From Propionivibrio dicarboxylicus (GTDB lineage: Bacteria; Pseudomonadota; Gammaproteobacteria; Burkholderiales; Rhodocyclaceae), in assembly GCA_945902805.1 (NCBI GenBank), contig CAMDMZ010000013.1:42369-106368 (forward strand): 64,000 nt of DNA. The letters run 5' to 3'. The notes under the pieces were generated by a model. It worked only from the letters and a program-made list of their open reading frames with translations, searched no databases and was not told the origin of the DNA. The position numbers and the translations under genes are program-made. Below are positions 11,977 to 21,021 of this stretch, in pieces (the stretch's first letter is position 1; each line of letters opens with the position of its first letter).

Positions 11977-13103
11977 CGAGGTCCATTTCTATCCTGATGC
12001 TTCTACTTATGGCTGCGTGTGGTGACGGCGACAAAAAGGGGCCACCGGGAGCGAGTCCTACGGCTGGCGCCGCGCCCGCAGAAGTCGACGTAATGACAGT
12101 CGAACTAGCCAGCGCCACAATTACGCAGGACTTGCCCGGACGCCTCCAGGCAGTTCGTTCGGCGCAGGTCAGGGCTCGTGTCGAAGGCGTGGTCGAGAAG
12201 CGTCTGTTTGCCGAAGGGACTAATGTCGCTGCCGGCACGCCACTCTTCCGTATCGACGCCCGAACCTTCCAGGCCCAGAATGCCGCCGCTGAGGCTGACC
12301 TCGCCGCCGCAAAGGCCGCCTTCGATCGCTACCGGCCGCTTCTCGAAATCAAGGCCGTCAGTCAGCAGGAATTCGATGCCGCACAGGCACGCGTCAAGCA
12401 AACCGAAGCTGCACTGAGCAAGGCCAAGCTGGATCTGGAAAACGCCGTCCCGTCAGCACCGATTTCTGGGCGCATCGGTCGCGCCCTTGTTACCGAGGGC
12501 GCGTTAGTCGGCAAGGGCGACGCGACTCATCTAGTCACCATTGAGCAAATCGATCCGATGCGCGTTGAGTTTACCCAGTCTTACTCTGATCTCCTGCGAC
12601 TGCAACAGGCTGTAAAGGCGGGCAAGCAAAAGAGAGCGGACACGGCAAGGGTTGAACTGGTGCTGGAAGATGGCTCCTTGTATCCCGAGAAAGGTCGCTT
12701 ACAGTTCACTGATCTCGCCGTTGATCCAAGCAGTGGCGCCGTGATCCTGCGCGCCGAATTCCCCAATCCGCGCCACGATTTGTTGCCTGGCACCTTTGTT
12801 CGTATTCGCTTTCCCCAGTCCCAACTCGACAACGCCATTCGCGTTCCACAACGGGCGGTTCAGGGCGGCGCCCTGGGCCAAATGGTGATGACGGTCGATG
12901 TCGAAGGAAAAGTCACGCCACGCCCGATTAAAACCAGCGCTATGTCCGGCGCCGATTTCATCGTGATAGATGGCCTGAAAGCGGGTGATCAAGTGATCGT
13001 CAACGGCCTGCAAAAAGCCAAGCCGGGCGGTGTCGTCAAACCGATACCGTGGACTGCGGGCCAACCACAGATCGCCACTTCGCCAGCTGCGTCCAAGCCA
13101 TGA
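11973..13103 (+). CDS. RND efflux periplasmic adaptor (AcrA/MexA type lipoprotein)
   Basis: Membrane fusion protein linking the inner-membrane pump to the outer-membrane channel. The signal peptide MTRSISILMLLLMAAC ends in a lipobox with Cys16. Then come the lipoyl half-motifs (RARVEGVVEKRLFAEGTNVAAGTPLFRID), an alanine-rich coiled coil (about 95-150) with KAVSQQEFDAAQARVKQ, and the barrel domain with DPSSGAVILRAEFPNP. Length is 376 residues. It overlaps the TetR gene by 4 bases and the pump gene by 4 bases. Confidence 0.95.
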   Translation: MTRSISILMLLLMAACGDGDKKGPPGASPTAGAAPAEVDVMTVELASATITQDLPGRLQAVRSAQVRARVEGVVEKRLFAEGTNVAAGTPLFRIDARTFQAQNAAAEADLAAAKAAFDRYRPLLEIKAVSQQEFDAAQARVKQTEAALSKAKLDLENAVPSAPISGRIGRALVTEGALVGKGDATHLVTIEQIDPMRVEFTQSYSDLLRLQQAVKAGKQKRADTARVELVLEDGSLYPEKGRLQFTDLAVDPSSGAVILRAEFPNPRHDLLPGTFVRIRFPQSQLDNAIRVPQRAVQGGALGQMVMTVDVEGKVTPRPIKTSAMSGADFIVIDGLKAGDQVIVNGLQKAKPGGVVKPIPWTAGQPQIATSPAASKP

Positions 13104-16100
13104 TCGCCAACTTCTTCATAGATCGCCCCATCTTTGCCTGGGTCATCGCCATCATCATCGTGCTTGGTGGTGGGCTCGCGCTGCGTCAATTACCGGTAGC
13201 CAGCTACCCACCGGTCGCGCCGCCGGCACTCGCGATTAGCGTGAACTATCCCGGTGCATCGGCCAAAGTGGTCGAAGAAACTGCGGTTGCGCTAATCGAG
13301 CAGGAATTGAACGGCATCGAAAATCTGCTCTACATGGATTCGTCCTCGGAGCAGAACCTGGGCACCATTACCCTGACGTTCAATTCCGGCACCAACCTCG
13401 ACCTGGCATCGGTAGAAACGCAAAACCGCATCAAACGTGCCGAACCGCGATTGCCGGAGGAGGCCAGACGTCTGGGAATTACCGTGACCAAGTCGTCGCG
13501 CAACTTCCTGATGATCGTTTCACTATTTTCGCCGGACAAGAGCCTGAACAACGTGGCCCTGGGCAGCTACGCCGCAGCCAATGTCCTGGAGAGTTTGCGC
13601 CGCACCCAAGGCGTCGGCGAGGCCATCCTGTTCGGCACCGAATATTCGATGCGCCTTTGGATCAAGCCCGAACGCCTGCAAGCCTTCGGCCTGACACCGG
13701 CTGACATCTCGAAAGCCGTGCGCGCACAGAATGCCCAAATTGCCACTGGTGAGCTGGGGCAGATTCCATCTGTTCCCGGGCAAGAATACGCCGCAACCAT
13801 CATCACTCACGGGCGATTGGCTACGCCGGAAGACTTTGGCAACGTCATCATCAAAAGCGACCAGCGTGGCGCCACAGTCCGTGTCAAGGATGTCGCCCGC
13901 GTCGAACTGGGAGCGCAGGATTACTCGATTTCCGCCCGCGTTGACGGGCAACCGAATGCCGCGATTGCCGTGCGCATGGCGCCGGGCGCCAACGCTCTGG
14001 ATACGGCTACTGCGGTTAACAAACGCATGACTGAGCTGGCCAAATACTTCCCCGCCGGCATCTCGTGGATGGTGCCCTACGACACGTCGACTTTCGTTGA
14101 TATCTCCATCCGCGAAGTAGTCAAAACCCTGATCGAAGCCATGATCCTGGTGGTGCTGGTGATGTATCTGTTCCTTGAAAACCTGCGTGCTACGTTTATT
14201 CCCACCATCGTTGTGCCTGTCTCGCTGTTCGGCGCGATGATTGGATTGTATGTGCTGGGCTATTCAATCAACGTGCTCACTTTGTTTGCCATGGTCTTGG
14301 CAATTGCCATTGTCGTGGACGACGCCATTGTCGTTATCGAAAACGTCGAACGCATCATGAACGAAGAGGGCTTAAGCCCCCGTGATGCCACACGCAAGGC
14401 GATGGGGCAAATCATCAACGCCATCATCGCCATTACGGTGGTGCTGACGGCTGTGTTTGTTCCGTTGGTGTTCTTTGGCGGCGCAGTCGGCGCGATTTAT
14501 CGCCAGTTTGCCGTGACGCTAATTCTGACCATGGTCTTTTCGGCCTTCATGGCCTTGACGCTGACGCCCGCCCTGTGTGCGACCCTGCTCAAGCATGAAC
14601 CGGGACAAGCCGATGTTTTGCCGACCACCGGCTTCTTCGGCTGGTTCAATCGAGCCTTTGCCGCGACGGTGAATCGTTACATCGGTGCTACGCGCCGCAT
14701 GCTCGGTAAGCCCGGGCGCTGGCTCATCGTTTACGCTGTGTTTCTCGGTACCACCGGCTGGCTCTTCACCAAATTGCCTGGTAGTTTTTTGCCTAGCGAA
14801 GATCAGGGCTATTTCTTGAGCATCATCCAGCTGCCCTCGGGTGCCACACAGGAACGAACCCTAGAGGTGCTTAGCACGGTCGAACAGCACTATCTGGCGC
14901 AAAAGGAAGTCGCTCACGTGATTGGCGTCGCCGGCTTTTCCTTCTTTGGACGTGGCCAGAACGCGGCGATTACCTTTGTCCGGCTAAAAAGCTGGGACGA
15001 GCGCCCGGCTACCGAAAGTGGCGCCGATTCCTTGGTGCAGAAAGCCAACATGACGTTCTTCCGCATCAAGCAGGCGATGATCTTCGCCATCAACGTCCCC
15101 CCGATTCCCGAGCTTGCGGCTGTCGGTGGATTCGACTTCCGCTTGCAGGATCGCGGTGGTTTGGGCCGTGAAAAGCTGCTCGAAGCGCGCAATATTGCAC
15201 TCGGCCTGGCTGGCCAGAACAAGGCCTTGGTCGGTGTGCGCCCCGAGGGCCAAGAAGCCGGCCCGCAGGTCTTCCTGACCGTCGATCGGCCTAAGGCCCG
15301 CGCCCTGGGTATCGATCTGGGTGATCTCAACGACACCTTGCAAGCGACGCTCGGCACCGCCTACATCAACGACTTCGTCCGTGAGGGCCGCATCCTGCGT
15401 GTGCAGATGCAGGCCGATGCCGAAACCCGGCGCACGCCGGAAGACTTGCTGCGGCTACCAATCAAGAATGCGCGTGGCGACATGATTCCGCTGGCTGAAA
15501 TTGCGACCGCGACCTGGATCATCGGCAGTCCCAAGCTCGATCGTTATAACGGCTTACCATCAATGAAGATTGCCGGCAGCCCGGCGCCCGGTCGCTCAAC
15601 CGGCGAAGCCTTGTTGGCGATGGAAGAAGTGGCCAGCAAACTGCCGCCCGGCATCGGCTTCGAGTGGTCCGGCAGTTCCTACGAGGAACGCCTTTCCGGT
15701 ACCCAGGCGCCGTTCCTTTTCGCCGTTTCGCTGATCGTGGTGTTTTTGTGTCTCGCGGCACTGTATGAAAGCTGGTCGATTCCCGTCGCGGTGATGCTGG
15801 TGGTGCCGCTCGGTATCTTCGGCGCCGTGTTGGCCGTGACCCTGCGCGGCTTGCCGAATGACGTCTACTTCAAGGTCGGCCTGATCGCCATCATCGGTCT
15901 GTCAGCGAAGAACGCGATTCTGATTATCGAGTTTGCCCGCGAGCTGCAAGAGCAGGGCAAGGATCTGATCGAGGCCACGCTCGAAGCCTGTCGCCTGCGC
16001 TTCCGTCCGATTCTGATGACCTCGATCGCCTTCATGTTCGGCGTCCTGCCGCTGGCCGTTTCGACCGGTGCCGGTGCCAATAGTCGGCACGCAATCGGTA

Positions 16101-16231
16101 CTGGCGTCATCGGCGGCATGTTCACCGCCACCGTGTTGGCGGTGTTTCTGGTGCCGGTATTCTTTGTTGTGGTGCGCAAGATCTTTCCAGGTCATGCTCG
16201 TCACCACCACGTGGAGAATCGCCATGAGTAA
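13100..16231 (+). CDS. RND multidrug efflux transporter (AcrB/MexB, HAE-1 family)
   Basis: Proton-driven inner-membrane pump, 1043 residues and about 12 membrane helices. The start chosen is the ATG overlapping the adaptor stop (ATGA). It gives MIANFFIDRPIFAWVIAIII, the canonical N-terminus, although the frame stays open upstream to 13049. The proton-relay aspartates are in AIAIVVDDAIVVIENVERI (helix 4) and the lysine is in IGLSAKNAILIIEFA (helix 10). The periplasmic porter domains show the duplicated RND architecture. Confidence 0.97.
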   Translation: MIANFFIDRPIFAWVIAIIIVLGGGLALRQLPVASYPPVAPPALAISVNYPGASAKVVEETAVALIEQELNGIENLLYMDSSSEQNLGTITLTFNSGTNLDLASVETQNRIKRAEPRLPEEARRLGITVTKSSRNFLMIVSLFSPDKSLNNVALGSYAAANVLESLRRTQGVGEAILFGTEYSMRLWIKPERLQAFGLTPADISKAVRAQNAQIATGELGQIPSVPGQEYAATIITHGRLATPEDFGNVIIKSDQRGATVRVKDVARVELGAQDYSISARVDGQPNAAIAVRMAPGANALDTATAVNKRMTELAKYFPAGISWMVPYDTSTFVDISIREVVKTLIEAMILVVLVMYLFLENLRATFIPTIVVPVSLFGAMIGLYVLGYSINVLTLFAMVLAIAIVVDDAIVVIENVERIMNEEGLSPRDATRKAMGQIINAIIAITVVLTAVFVPLVFFGGAVGAIYRQFAVTLILTMVFSAFMALTLTPALCATLLKHEPGQADVLPTTGFFGWFNRAFAATVNRYIGATRRMLGKPGRWLIVYAVFLGTTGWLFTKLPGSFLPSEDQGYFLSIIQLPSGATQERTLEVLSTVEQHYLAQKEVAHVIGVAGFSFFGRGQNAAITFVRLKSWDERPATESGADSLVQKANMTFFRIKQAMIFAINVPPIPELAAVGGFDFRLQDRGGLGREKLLEARNIALGLAGQNKALVGVRPEGQEAGPQVFLTVDRPKARALGIDLGDLNDTLQATLGTAYINDFVREGRILRVQMQADAETRRTPEDLLRLPIKNARGDMIPLAEIATATWIIGSPKLDRYNGLPSMKIAGSPAPGRSTGEALLAMEEVASKLPPGIGFEWSGSSYEERLSGTQAPFLFAVSLIVVFLCLAALYESWSIPVAVMLVVPLGIFGAVLAVTLRGLPNDVYFKVGLIAIIGLSAKNAILIIEFARELQEQGKDLIEATLEACRLRFRPILMTSIAFMFGVLPLAVSTGAGANSRHAIGTGVIGGMFTATVLAVFLVPVFFVVVRKIFPGHARHHHVENRHE

Positions 16232-17615
16232 GCGCCTGCTCCTGATCCCTTTGATCCTCGCCGGCTGCTCCATGGCGCCGGACTACAAACGCCCCGATCT
16301 GCCCGTACCGCCAACCTGGCAAGCGCAAAAAGTCGGCGCTGGCGAGACGGCGCCAAACGCTATTAACGCCCCAAAAATCCAGGATTGGCGCACCGTATTT
16401 ACCGATCCGCAACTGCAAGCCTTGATCGTTGCCGCACTGGAACACAACCGCGATCTCCGCATCGCCATCGGCCGCATCGAAGAAGCCCGTGCCCTCGCCG
16501 GTCTGGCCCGTGCCGATCGATTTCCCTCGATCGATCTTGGCGCTCAGCGTTCCGCAGCGCGAACTCCTCCCGACCTGTCCGCCACCGGCCGTACGCTCAC
16601 CAGCCAGCGTTACGACGTCAATCTCGGTATGGCCGCCTTCGAACTCGATTTCTGGGGTCGGCTACAAAATCTCGATGCGGTTGCTCGCGCCAATTACCTG
16701 GCGACGGAAGAAGCTCAGCGTACTTTTCGTGCTGGCTTGATCACCGACGTCGTCAACGCCTGGCTGACACAACTGGAACTCACCGAACGCCTGGCTCTAG
16801 CCGACGCGACGGTCAAAAGTCGCGAGCAGTCCCGCTTCCTGATCGGCAAACGCCGTGATGTCGGTTTGGCCGGTGACCTCGATGCCTTGCAAGCCGATGG
16901 CGTGTTCCAGAGTGCGCGCGCCGAAGCCGCCAACCTAGCGCGGCAAAAAGCGGCGGCGGACAATGCGTTGCGTCTCCTGGTCGGCAAAGATGCCGTAACC
17001 GCATCATCCTCGCCGTCCATTCGCCAACAAGCCATCGCGGAAATCAAGGAAGGCCTGTCCGCCGAGCTCTTGCTGGCGCGCCCCGATGTTCTCGCCGCCG
17101 AACAAAAATTGATCGCGGCCAATGCCAACATCGGTGCGGCGCGGGCGGCGTTTTTGCCGAAGATCGTCTTGACCGCAACGGCGGGCACTGCCAGTCGCGA
17201 CCTCGGCGGATTGTTCGAGGGCGGCAGCGGTGCCTGGACTTTTGCCCCGGCGCTGCGTTTGCCTTTGTTCGATTTCGGGCGTCTCAGTGACAACGTCGAC
17301 CTGGCCATCGTGCGCAAGACCATCGCCGTCGCCGATTATGAAAAGACGATCCAGCAGGCGTTTCGCGACGTCGCCGACCTGCTCGCTGCCCGCGACTATT
17401 TGGCGACGCAATTGGAGGCACAGGACGCCAATGCCAAATCCCAGGCTGATCGCCTGAAACTGGTCGAGGCGCGCTACAACGCCGGCGTTTCCAGCCACCT
17501 CGAATTGCTCGACGCCCAACGCGAGCAATTCGCCGCGCAACAGTCGGCGCTGGCGGTACGGCGGCTGCAGCTATCGACCGCTGCCAGTCTTTATAAAGCC
17601 TTGGGTATGTTGTGA
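16224..17615 (+). CDS. RND efflux outer membrane channel lipoprotein (OprM/NodT family)
   Basis: TolC-like outer membrane factor completing the tripartite pump, 463 residues. ATG 16224 overlaps the pump stop by 8 bases and gives MSKRLLLIPLILAGCSMAPD, a lipoprotein signal with Cys15. The upstream open frame to 16068 lies inside the pump gene. The two OMF repeats are visible as LQALIVAALEHNRDLRIAIG and LLLARPDVLAAEQKLIAANA. Residues 36-45 (KVGAGETAPN) come from a copy of the dispersed repeat. They fall in the mature N-terminal linker, just after the usual YxxPxLPVPxxW segment. Confidence 0.96.
   Translation: MSKRLLLIPLILAGCSMAPDYKRPDLPVPPTWQAQKVGAGETAPNAINAPKIQDWRTVFTDPQLQALIVAALEHNRDLRIAIGRIEEARALAGLARADRFPSIDLGAQRSAARTPPDLSATGRTLTSQRYDVNLGMAAFELDFWGRLQNLDAVARANYLATEEAQRTFRAGLITDVVNAWLTQLELTERLALADATVKSREQSRFLIGKRRDVGLAGDLDALQADGVFQSARAEAANLARQKAAADNALRLLVGKDAVTASSSPSIRQQAIAEIKEGLSAELLLARPDVLAAEQKLIAANANIGAARAAFLPKIVLTATAGTASRDLGGLFEGGSGAWTFAPALRLPLFDFGRLSDNVDLAIVRKTIAVADYEKTIQQAFRDVADLLAARDYLATQLEAQDANAKSQADRLKLVEARYNAGVSSHLELLDAQREQFAAQQSALAVRRLQLSTAASLYKALGML
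16327..16352 (+). repeat. dispersed 25-base repeat, copy 2 (inside the OprM-like gene)
   Basis: AAAAAGTCGGCGCTGG then CGAGACGGCG, a full-length match. It is in frame and encodes KVGAGETA, residues 36-43 of the channel protein. The following bases CCAAAC are shared with copy 9. Confidence 0.88.
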
Positions 17616-17618
17616 TTC

Positions 17619-17645
17619 AAAAAGCACGCACCTCAGTGATGCGTG
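17619..17645 (-). terminator. intrinsic terminator overlapping the end of the small leftward gene
   Basis: Read on the minus strand: stem CACGCA/TGCGTG (17645-17640 and 17630-17625) around a 9-base loop, then C and five T. The loop contains the stop codon of the small gene at 17633-17884. It would also face the end of the rightward efflux operon. Confidence 0.7.
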
Positions 17646-17884
17646 GACGCAATCCGCGCATTCACATGAGCGAGTGCTTCCTCCGGGGTATCGCCCCAGA
17701 TTTCCTCACCTGACTCAAAGACGAAAAACAGACTACCTGGACAATTCCCGCTTTCGACGCGGAAAAATCCGTTCTTGTAGAACTCGGTTTGCGCCTGACC
17801 TTTAGCCTCGGCAACGATATGTTTTTCACCGTTTTCCATCACTTGCAGTAGGCGTACGGCGACGGCAGAAATACCAGAAATCAT
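17633..17884 (-). CDS. hypothetical protein, 83 residues
   Basis: The start chosen is the ATG whose complement is 17882-17884, because AGGAGG lies about 7 bases upstream; the frame itself is open to 17941. The product is soluble-looking, with hydrophobic beta-like strands (ISAVAVRLLQVM, GSLFFVFESGEEIWG) and a helical tail (TPEEALAHVNARIA). No family was recognised. A strong ribosome site and a terminator overlapping its stop argue that it is a real gene. It is convergent with the efflux operon. Confidence 0.65.
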   Translation of the reverse strand: MISGISAVAVRLLQVMENGEKHIVAEAKGQAQTEFYKNGFFRVESGNCPGSLFFVFESGEEIWGDTPEEALAHVNARIASTHH

Positions 17885-17943
17885 GTGCGACCTCCTGTTG
17901 CAGACGTTTTCCCGGAAAGGGACGAGCTTCGTGACGCGCACAG

Positions 17944-18016
17944 CAAAACAAGCACCTGGATGTCATTACGGCTAAATCACGGCGAAATTTAGGTGCAATC
18001 GACGAGGCTTGTTTTG
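17944..18016. other. long imperfect inverted repeat in a divergent intergenic region
   Basis: Perfect 10-base arms CAAAACAAGC (17944-17953) and GCTTGTTTTG (18007-18016) enclose a second pairing, ACCT (17954-17957) with AGGT (17991-17994). As RNA this would give a stem with a 12-base bulge on one side. It lies between the starts of the small leftward gene and the rightward CoA-transferase. It could be an operator region or a structured leader; neither is shown. Confidence 0.4.
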
Positions 18017-18099
18017 ACCCAAGTCAGAGCGCGAAAAGCTGAGCTTGCGCATAATGGCCGCCGCCGTGGGGCCTCGACCAAACTACCGAAACAAGGGAA

Positions 18100-19401
18100 A
18101 TGATGATGTCAGCGCAGTTCCTCTATCAACAGAAACGCACTTCCGCCGCCGAGGCGATCCGCCATGTTCGCAACCTGGACATGATCATCGTTCCGACCGG
18201 CGTGGGTGAGCCGCCCGCGCTGCTCACCGCGTTGTCCGACCAGCGTCGCAATTTCCATGGCGTGCAGGTAGCGCAGATTCTGCCCCTGCGCAAATATGGT
18301 TACTTCGATCCCGAAACCGTCGAGCATGTGCGCCATACCGCCTACTTTTTCGGCGGCGTTTCACGCCCCGGCGGACAGGATGGCTGGATCGATTTCATCC
18401 CGGCTTATTTTTCCGAGTTGCCAAGCTTGATTGCACGCGGCCTGACACCCGCCGACGTGGTGTTCTCGATGGCGTCAGAGATGGACGAGCACGGTTACTT
18501 TTCCCTGAGCCTGGGTGCCGACTACACCATGGCGGCCATCGCCAAGGCGCGCGCAGTGGTGCTGGAGGTCAATCCGAATGTGCCGTTTGCCAACGGCAAC
18601 TGCCACATCCACATTTCGCAGGTGACAGCGCTGGTCGAGAGCGATGAGCCGATTCTGGAAGTCGGTCTGCCGAAGATCGGCCCGGTACAGGAAGCCATCG
18701 CCAAATACGTCGCCGACCTGATCCCCGATGGCGCTACCTTACAGATCGGCTACGGCGGCATTCCCGATGCCGTGGTGATGCAGCTCACGCACAAACACGA
18801 TCTTGGCATCCATACTGAAATGGTCGGCGACGGCATCATGACACTGGTCGAAGCCGGTGCCGTGACCAATCGGCGCAAGAACTACCATCCGGGCAAGATG
18901 TTGGCGACTTTTGCCCTCGGCTCAAAGAAACTCTACCAGTTCATGCACCGCAATCCGGCGTTGGAAATGCATCCGGTCGATTTCACCAATGATCCCTACC
19001 GCGCCGGCATGAACGACAACATGATCGCCATTAACGCCACCTTGCAGATCGATCTGCTCGGTCAGTGCGGCTCCGAAAGCCTCGGCTCCTCACCGTATTC
19101 CGGCACTGGCGGGCAAGTCGATTTTGTCCGTGCCGCCAATCGGTCGAATGGTGGCAAAGCCTTCATCGTTCTGCCAGCCACGGCCAAGAGCGACAGCATT
19201 ACGCGCATTGTTCCGACTCTGACGCCGGGAACCCATGTCACCACCAGCAAGAACGACGTGAATTTTGTCGTCACCGAATTCGGTGTCGCTCAGTTGCGCG
19301 GCAAATCCGCCAAGCAGCGCGCCGAAGCCTTGATCGGCATCGCCCATCCGGATTTCCGTGATGAACTTCGCGCCGCCGCGAAGACGATGAAATTGTTCTG
19401 A
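18100..19401 (+). CDS. acetyl-CoA hydrolase/transferase family CoA-transferase
   Basis: Family I CoA-transferase of the 4-hydroxybutyrate/acetyl-CoA type, 433 residues. The active-site glutamate is expected in GIHTEMVGDGIMTLVEAG (about residues 236-253), which matches the HSEM(x)SDG signature. The C-terminal CoA-binding block SGTGGQVDFVRAANRSNGGK (about 338-357) is also typical. It would move CoA between acyl-CoA and a carboxylate such as acetate; the substrate cannot be read from sequence. The start has three consecutive ATGs after AAGGGAA. A thioesterase gene follows after 11 bases, suggesting joint work on CoA thioesters. Confidence 0.88.
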   Translation: MMMSAQFLYQQKRTSAAEAIRHVRNLDMIIVPTGVGEPPALLTALSDQRRNFHGVQVAQILPLRKYGYFDPETVEHVRHTAYFFGGVSRPGGQDGWIDFIPAYFSELPSLIARGLTPADVVFSMASEMDEHGYFSLSLGADYTMAAIAKARAVVLEVNPNVPFANGNCHIHISQVTALVESDEPILEVGLPKIGPVQEAIAKYVADLIPDGATLQIGYGGIPDAVVMQLTHKHDLGIHTEMVGDGIMTLVEAGAVTNRRKNYHPGKMLATFALGSKKLYQFMHRNPALEMHPVDFTNDPYRAGMNDNMIAINATLQIDLLGQCGSESLGSSPYSGTGGQVDFVRAANRSNGGKAFIVLPATAKSDSITRIVPTLTPGTHVTTSKNDVNFVVTEFGVAQLRGKSAKQRAEALIGIAHPDFRDELRAAAKTMKLF

Positions 19402-19412
19402 AGGAAATTCCC

Positions 19413-19847
19413 ATGTCCATCTGGCACCAGCCAATCAAGCTTGACGAGGTCAACCGCTGGAATGCGAACTGTGCCGTCGGCCATCTCGGCATTGAAATCA
19501 TCGACGCCGGTGACGATTACCTCACCGGACGCATGCCCGTGGATCAGCGCACGCGGCAGCCGTTCGGCGTCCTGCACGGTGGAGTTTCCATGGTCCTGGC
19601 AGAAACGCTGGCCTCGCTGGGCGCGGCCTTTGTGGTGGATTTGACGCAGTATCACTGCGTTGGCCAGGAAATCAACGCCAACCATATCCGCGCCGTGGCC
19701 GAAGGCTGGGTTGTTGGCGTCGCCCGACCGCTGCACCTTGGGCGCAGCAGTCAGGTCTGGGAAGTGAAAATCAGCGATGAGCGCGACAAGCTGGTATGCG
19801 TGTCGCGCGTGACGATGGCCGTTTTGGCCGCGCCGATGCCGGGCTGA
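19413..19847 (+). CDS. hotdog-fold acyl-CoA thioesterase (MenI/EntH/PaaI-like)
   Basis: The sequence matches the MenI/EntH (YdiI/YbdB) branch of hotdog thioesterases: GHLGIEIIDAGDDYLTGRMP, then the active-site block QPFGVLHGGVSMVLAETLAS with the catalytic Glu in LAET, and GQEINANHIRAVAEGWV. Length is 144 residues. It would hydrolyse an aromatic or aliphatic acyl-CoA, possibly salvaging mischarged CoA. It lies in an apparent operon with the CoA-transferase (AAGGAA ribosome site in the 11-base gap). Confidence 0.87.
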   Translation: MSIWHQPIKLDEVNRWNANCAVGHLGIEIIDAGDDYLTGRMPVDQRTRQPFGVLHGGVSMVLAETLASLGAAFVVDLTQYHCVGQEINANHIRAVAEGWVVGVARPLHLGRSSQVWEVKISDERDKLVCVSRVTMAVLAAPMPG

Positions 19848-20408
19848 TTACAGCGGTCGCTTGACCGTCAGCGCACCGCGGATCTGGCCCTCGCTGTAGC
19901 CGGTGGCGAGATCGTTCGGATACAGCGTTTTCAGTTTGTCCTTGGCTTCCGGTGCGATTTGCGCCTCGGTGCCATGGCAATTCAGGCACAGTTTCTGCGT
20001 CGGTAGTGCCTTCATGTAGCGCAGCGTGCGCTTATCGCCATCAGCGACGATTTCACTCTTTTCCAGCATCATGCCGTTTTCACCGGCGGCAAGACGCTTG
20101 TCGAATTCTTCCAGCGTTGCCTTTTCCCACGCATCGGGTACTGCCTTCGGATTGCGGTTTTTCAAGCTGACGCGACGAATCGCCCAGCCCGTGTTTTGCG
20201 ACGCCGCAGCCGCCATCTTGGGTGCCTTTTCGCTGCAGGCGGCAATCGCACCGTGATAACTGCCATTGTCGATTTCCTCCTGCACCATGGTCAGCAACTT
20301 GGGCGGGATGGTCAGCGCGGTTTTCTTGGTTTCGGCGATCAACGCGGCATCGTCAGCGAAGGCGTGCAGGGCGGTGATGGCAAGGGTCGCGGCGAGAAGC
20401 TTCTTCAT
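19848..20408 (-). CDS. periplasmic DUF3365 (Tll0287-like) heme-type protein
   Basis: 186 residues with a signal peptide (MKKLLAATLAITALHAFA) and a single c-type heme motif CLNCH (Cys141, Cys144, His145). The pattern PDAWEKATLEEFDKRLAAGE and the late CxxCHG are those of DUF3365/Tll0287-like domains, which are found alone or as sensor domains. A role in periplasmic electron transfer or redox sensing is inference. GGAGG lies 8 bases before the start. The stop is adjacent to that of the convergent thioesterase (end 19847), with no room for a separate terminator. Confidence 0.8.
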   Translation of the reverse strand: MKKLLAATLAITALHAFADDAALIAETKKTALTIPPKLLTMVQEEIDNGSYHGAIAACSEKAPKMAAAASQNTGWAIRRVSLKNRNPKAVPDAWEKATLEEFDKRLAAGENGMMLEKSEIVADGDKRTLRYMKALPTQKLCLNCHGTEAQIAPEAKDKLKTLYPNDLATGYSEGQIRGALTVKRPL

Positions 20409-20424
20409 GGTATTGCCTCCGAGC

Positions 20425-20997
20425 TTAGGAAAGTCGTTGTACGCGTTTTTCCAGGCGTGCGACGTCGTCGCGCAGGCGATCGATATCGCTGGAAAAGTCG
20501 GTGATGGCGAGACGGCGAGCGATCAGCGGTTGTTCTTCAGTAAAGTATTCAGCGAGATTTTCGGCCAGATTCTGCGCTGCTTTCTGGTGCCAACTGACGA
20601 ACTTCTGGGCACCGTCGACAATCCGATGGGCCGCGATGTCGCCAATCACTTTGGAAAGATCTTCCTCAACATCCCAGCGCAGATTGCGGATAACAAAGCC
20701 GAGGGCTTCGGCGAAATCCGCCGAGCCTTCGAGGCGCGCGGCGCGCATGACGTGGTCGTTGCCTTGCAGCGCGAGCAGCGGTGCGGTGGCAGGCAGGGCG
20801 ATGCTGACTTCGGCTTCAGCGTCCGGCGCCGGGGTCGTGATCAAGCCATCCTCCAGAATCAGAAATGCCGCCTCGAAGGGCGGCATGCTGATCTTCGCGG
20901 TGTGGCCGGCGAAAGGCTTGAGCTTGTCCCGCGCCCACGTCGCCGCCTTGAGCAGATGATTGACGGCGAGAATAGCTGGCGTGGGAAAGGCTTGCAT
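20425..20997 (-). CDS. ubiJ: ubiquinone biosynthesis accessory factor UbiJ
   Basis: SCP2-domain lipid-binding factor that organises the aerobic ubiquinone hydroxylases and methylases. The SCP2-like domain covers about residues 8-110 (ILAVNHLLKAATWARDKLKP, FLILEDGLITT, LLALQGNDHVMRAARLEGSA) and the C-terminal helix has a coiled-coil end (DIDRLRDDVARLEKRVQRL). Length is 190 residues. It belongs to the leftward ubi cluster with ubiE. Residues 163-170 (RRLAITDF) are encoded antisense to a diverged copy of the dispersed repeat, just before the terminal coiled coil. Confidence 0.88.
   Translation of the reverse strand: MQAFPTPAILAVNHLLKAATWARDKLKPFAGHTAKISMPPFEAAFLILEDGLITTPAPDAEAEVSIALPATAPLLALQGNDHVMRAARLEGSADFAEALGFVIRNLRWDVEEDLSKVIGDIAAHRIVDGAQKFVSWHQKAAQNLAENLAEYFTEEQPLIARRLAITDFSSDIDRLRDDVARLEKRVQRLS
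20493..20517 (+). repeat. dispersed 25-base repeat, copy 3 (inside ubiJ, diverged)
   Basis: AAAAGTCGGTGATGG then CGAGACGGCG, two mismatches to consensus. It lies antisense to ubiJ and is read there as RRLAITDF. It is the most diverged copy, consistent with an old insertion, but chance similarity is possible. Confidence 0.6.
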
Positions 20998-21021
20998 GGT
21001 GAGTGGGTGCTTACTGAAAAC

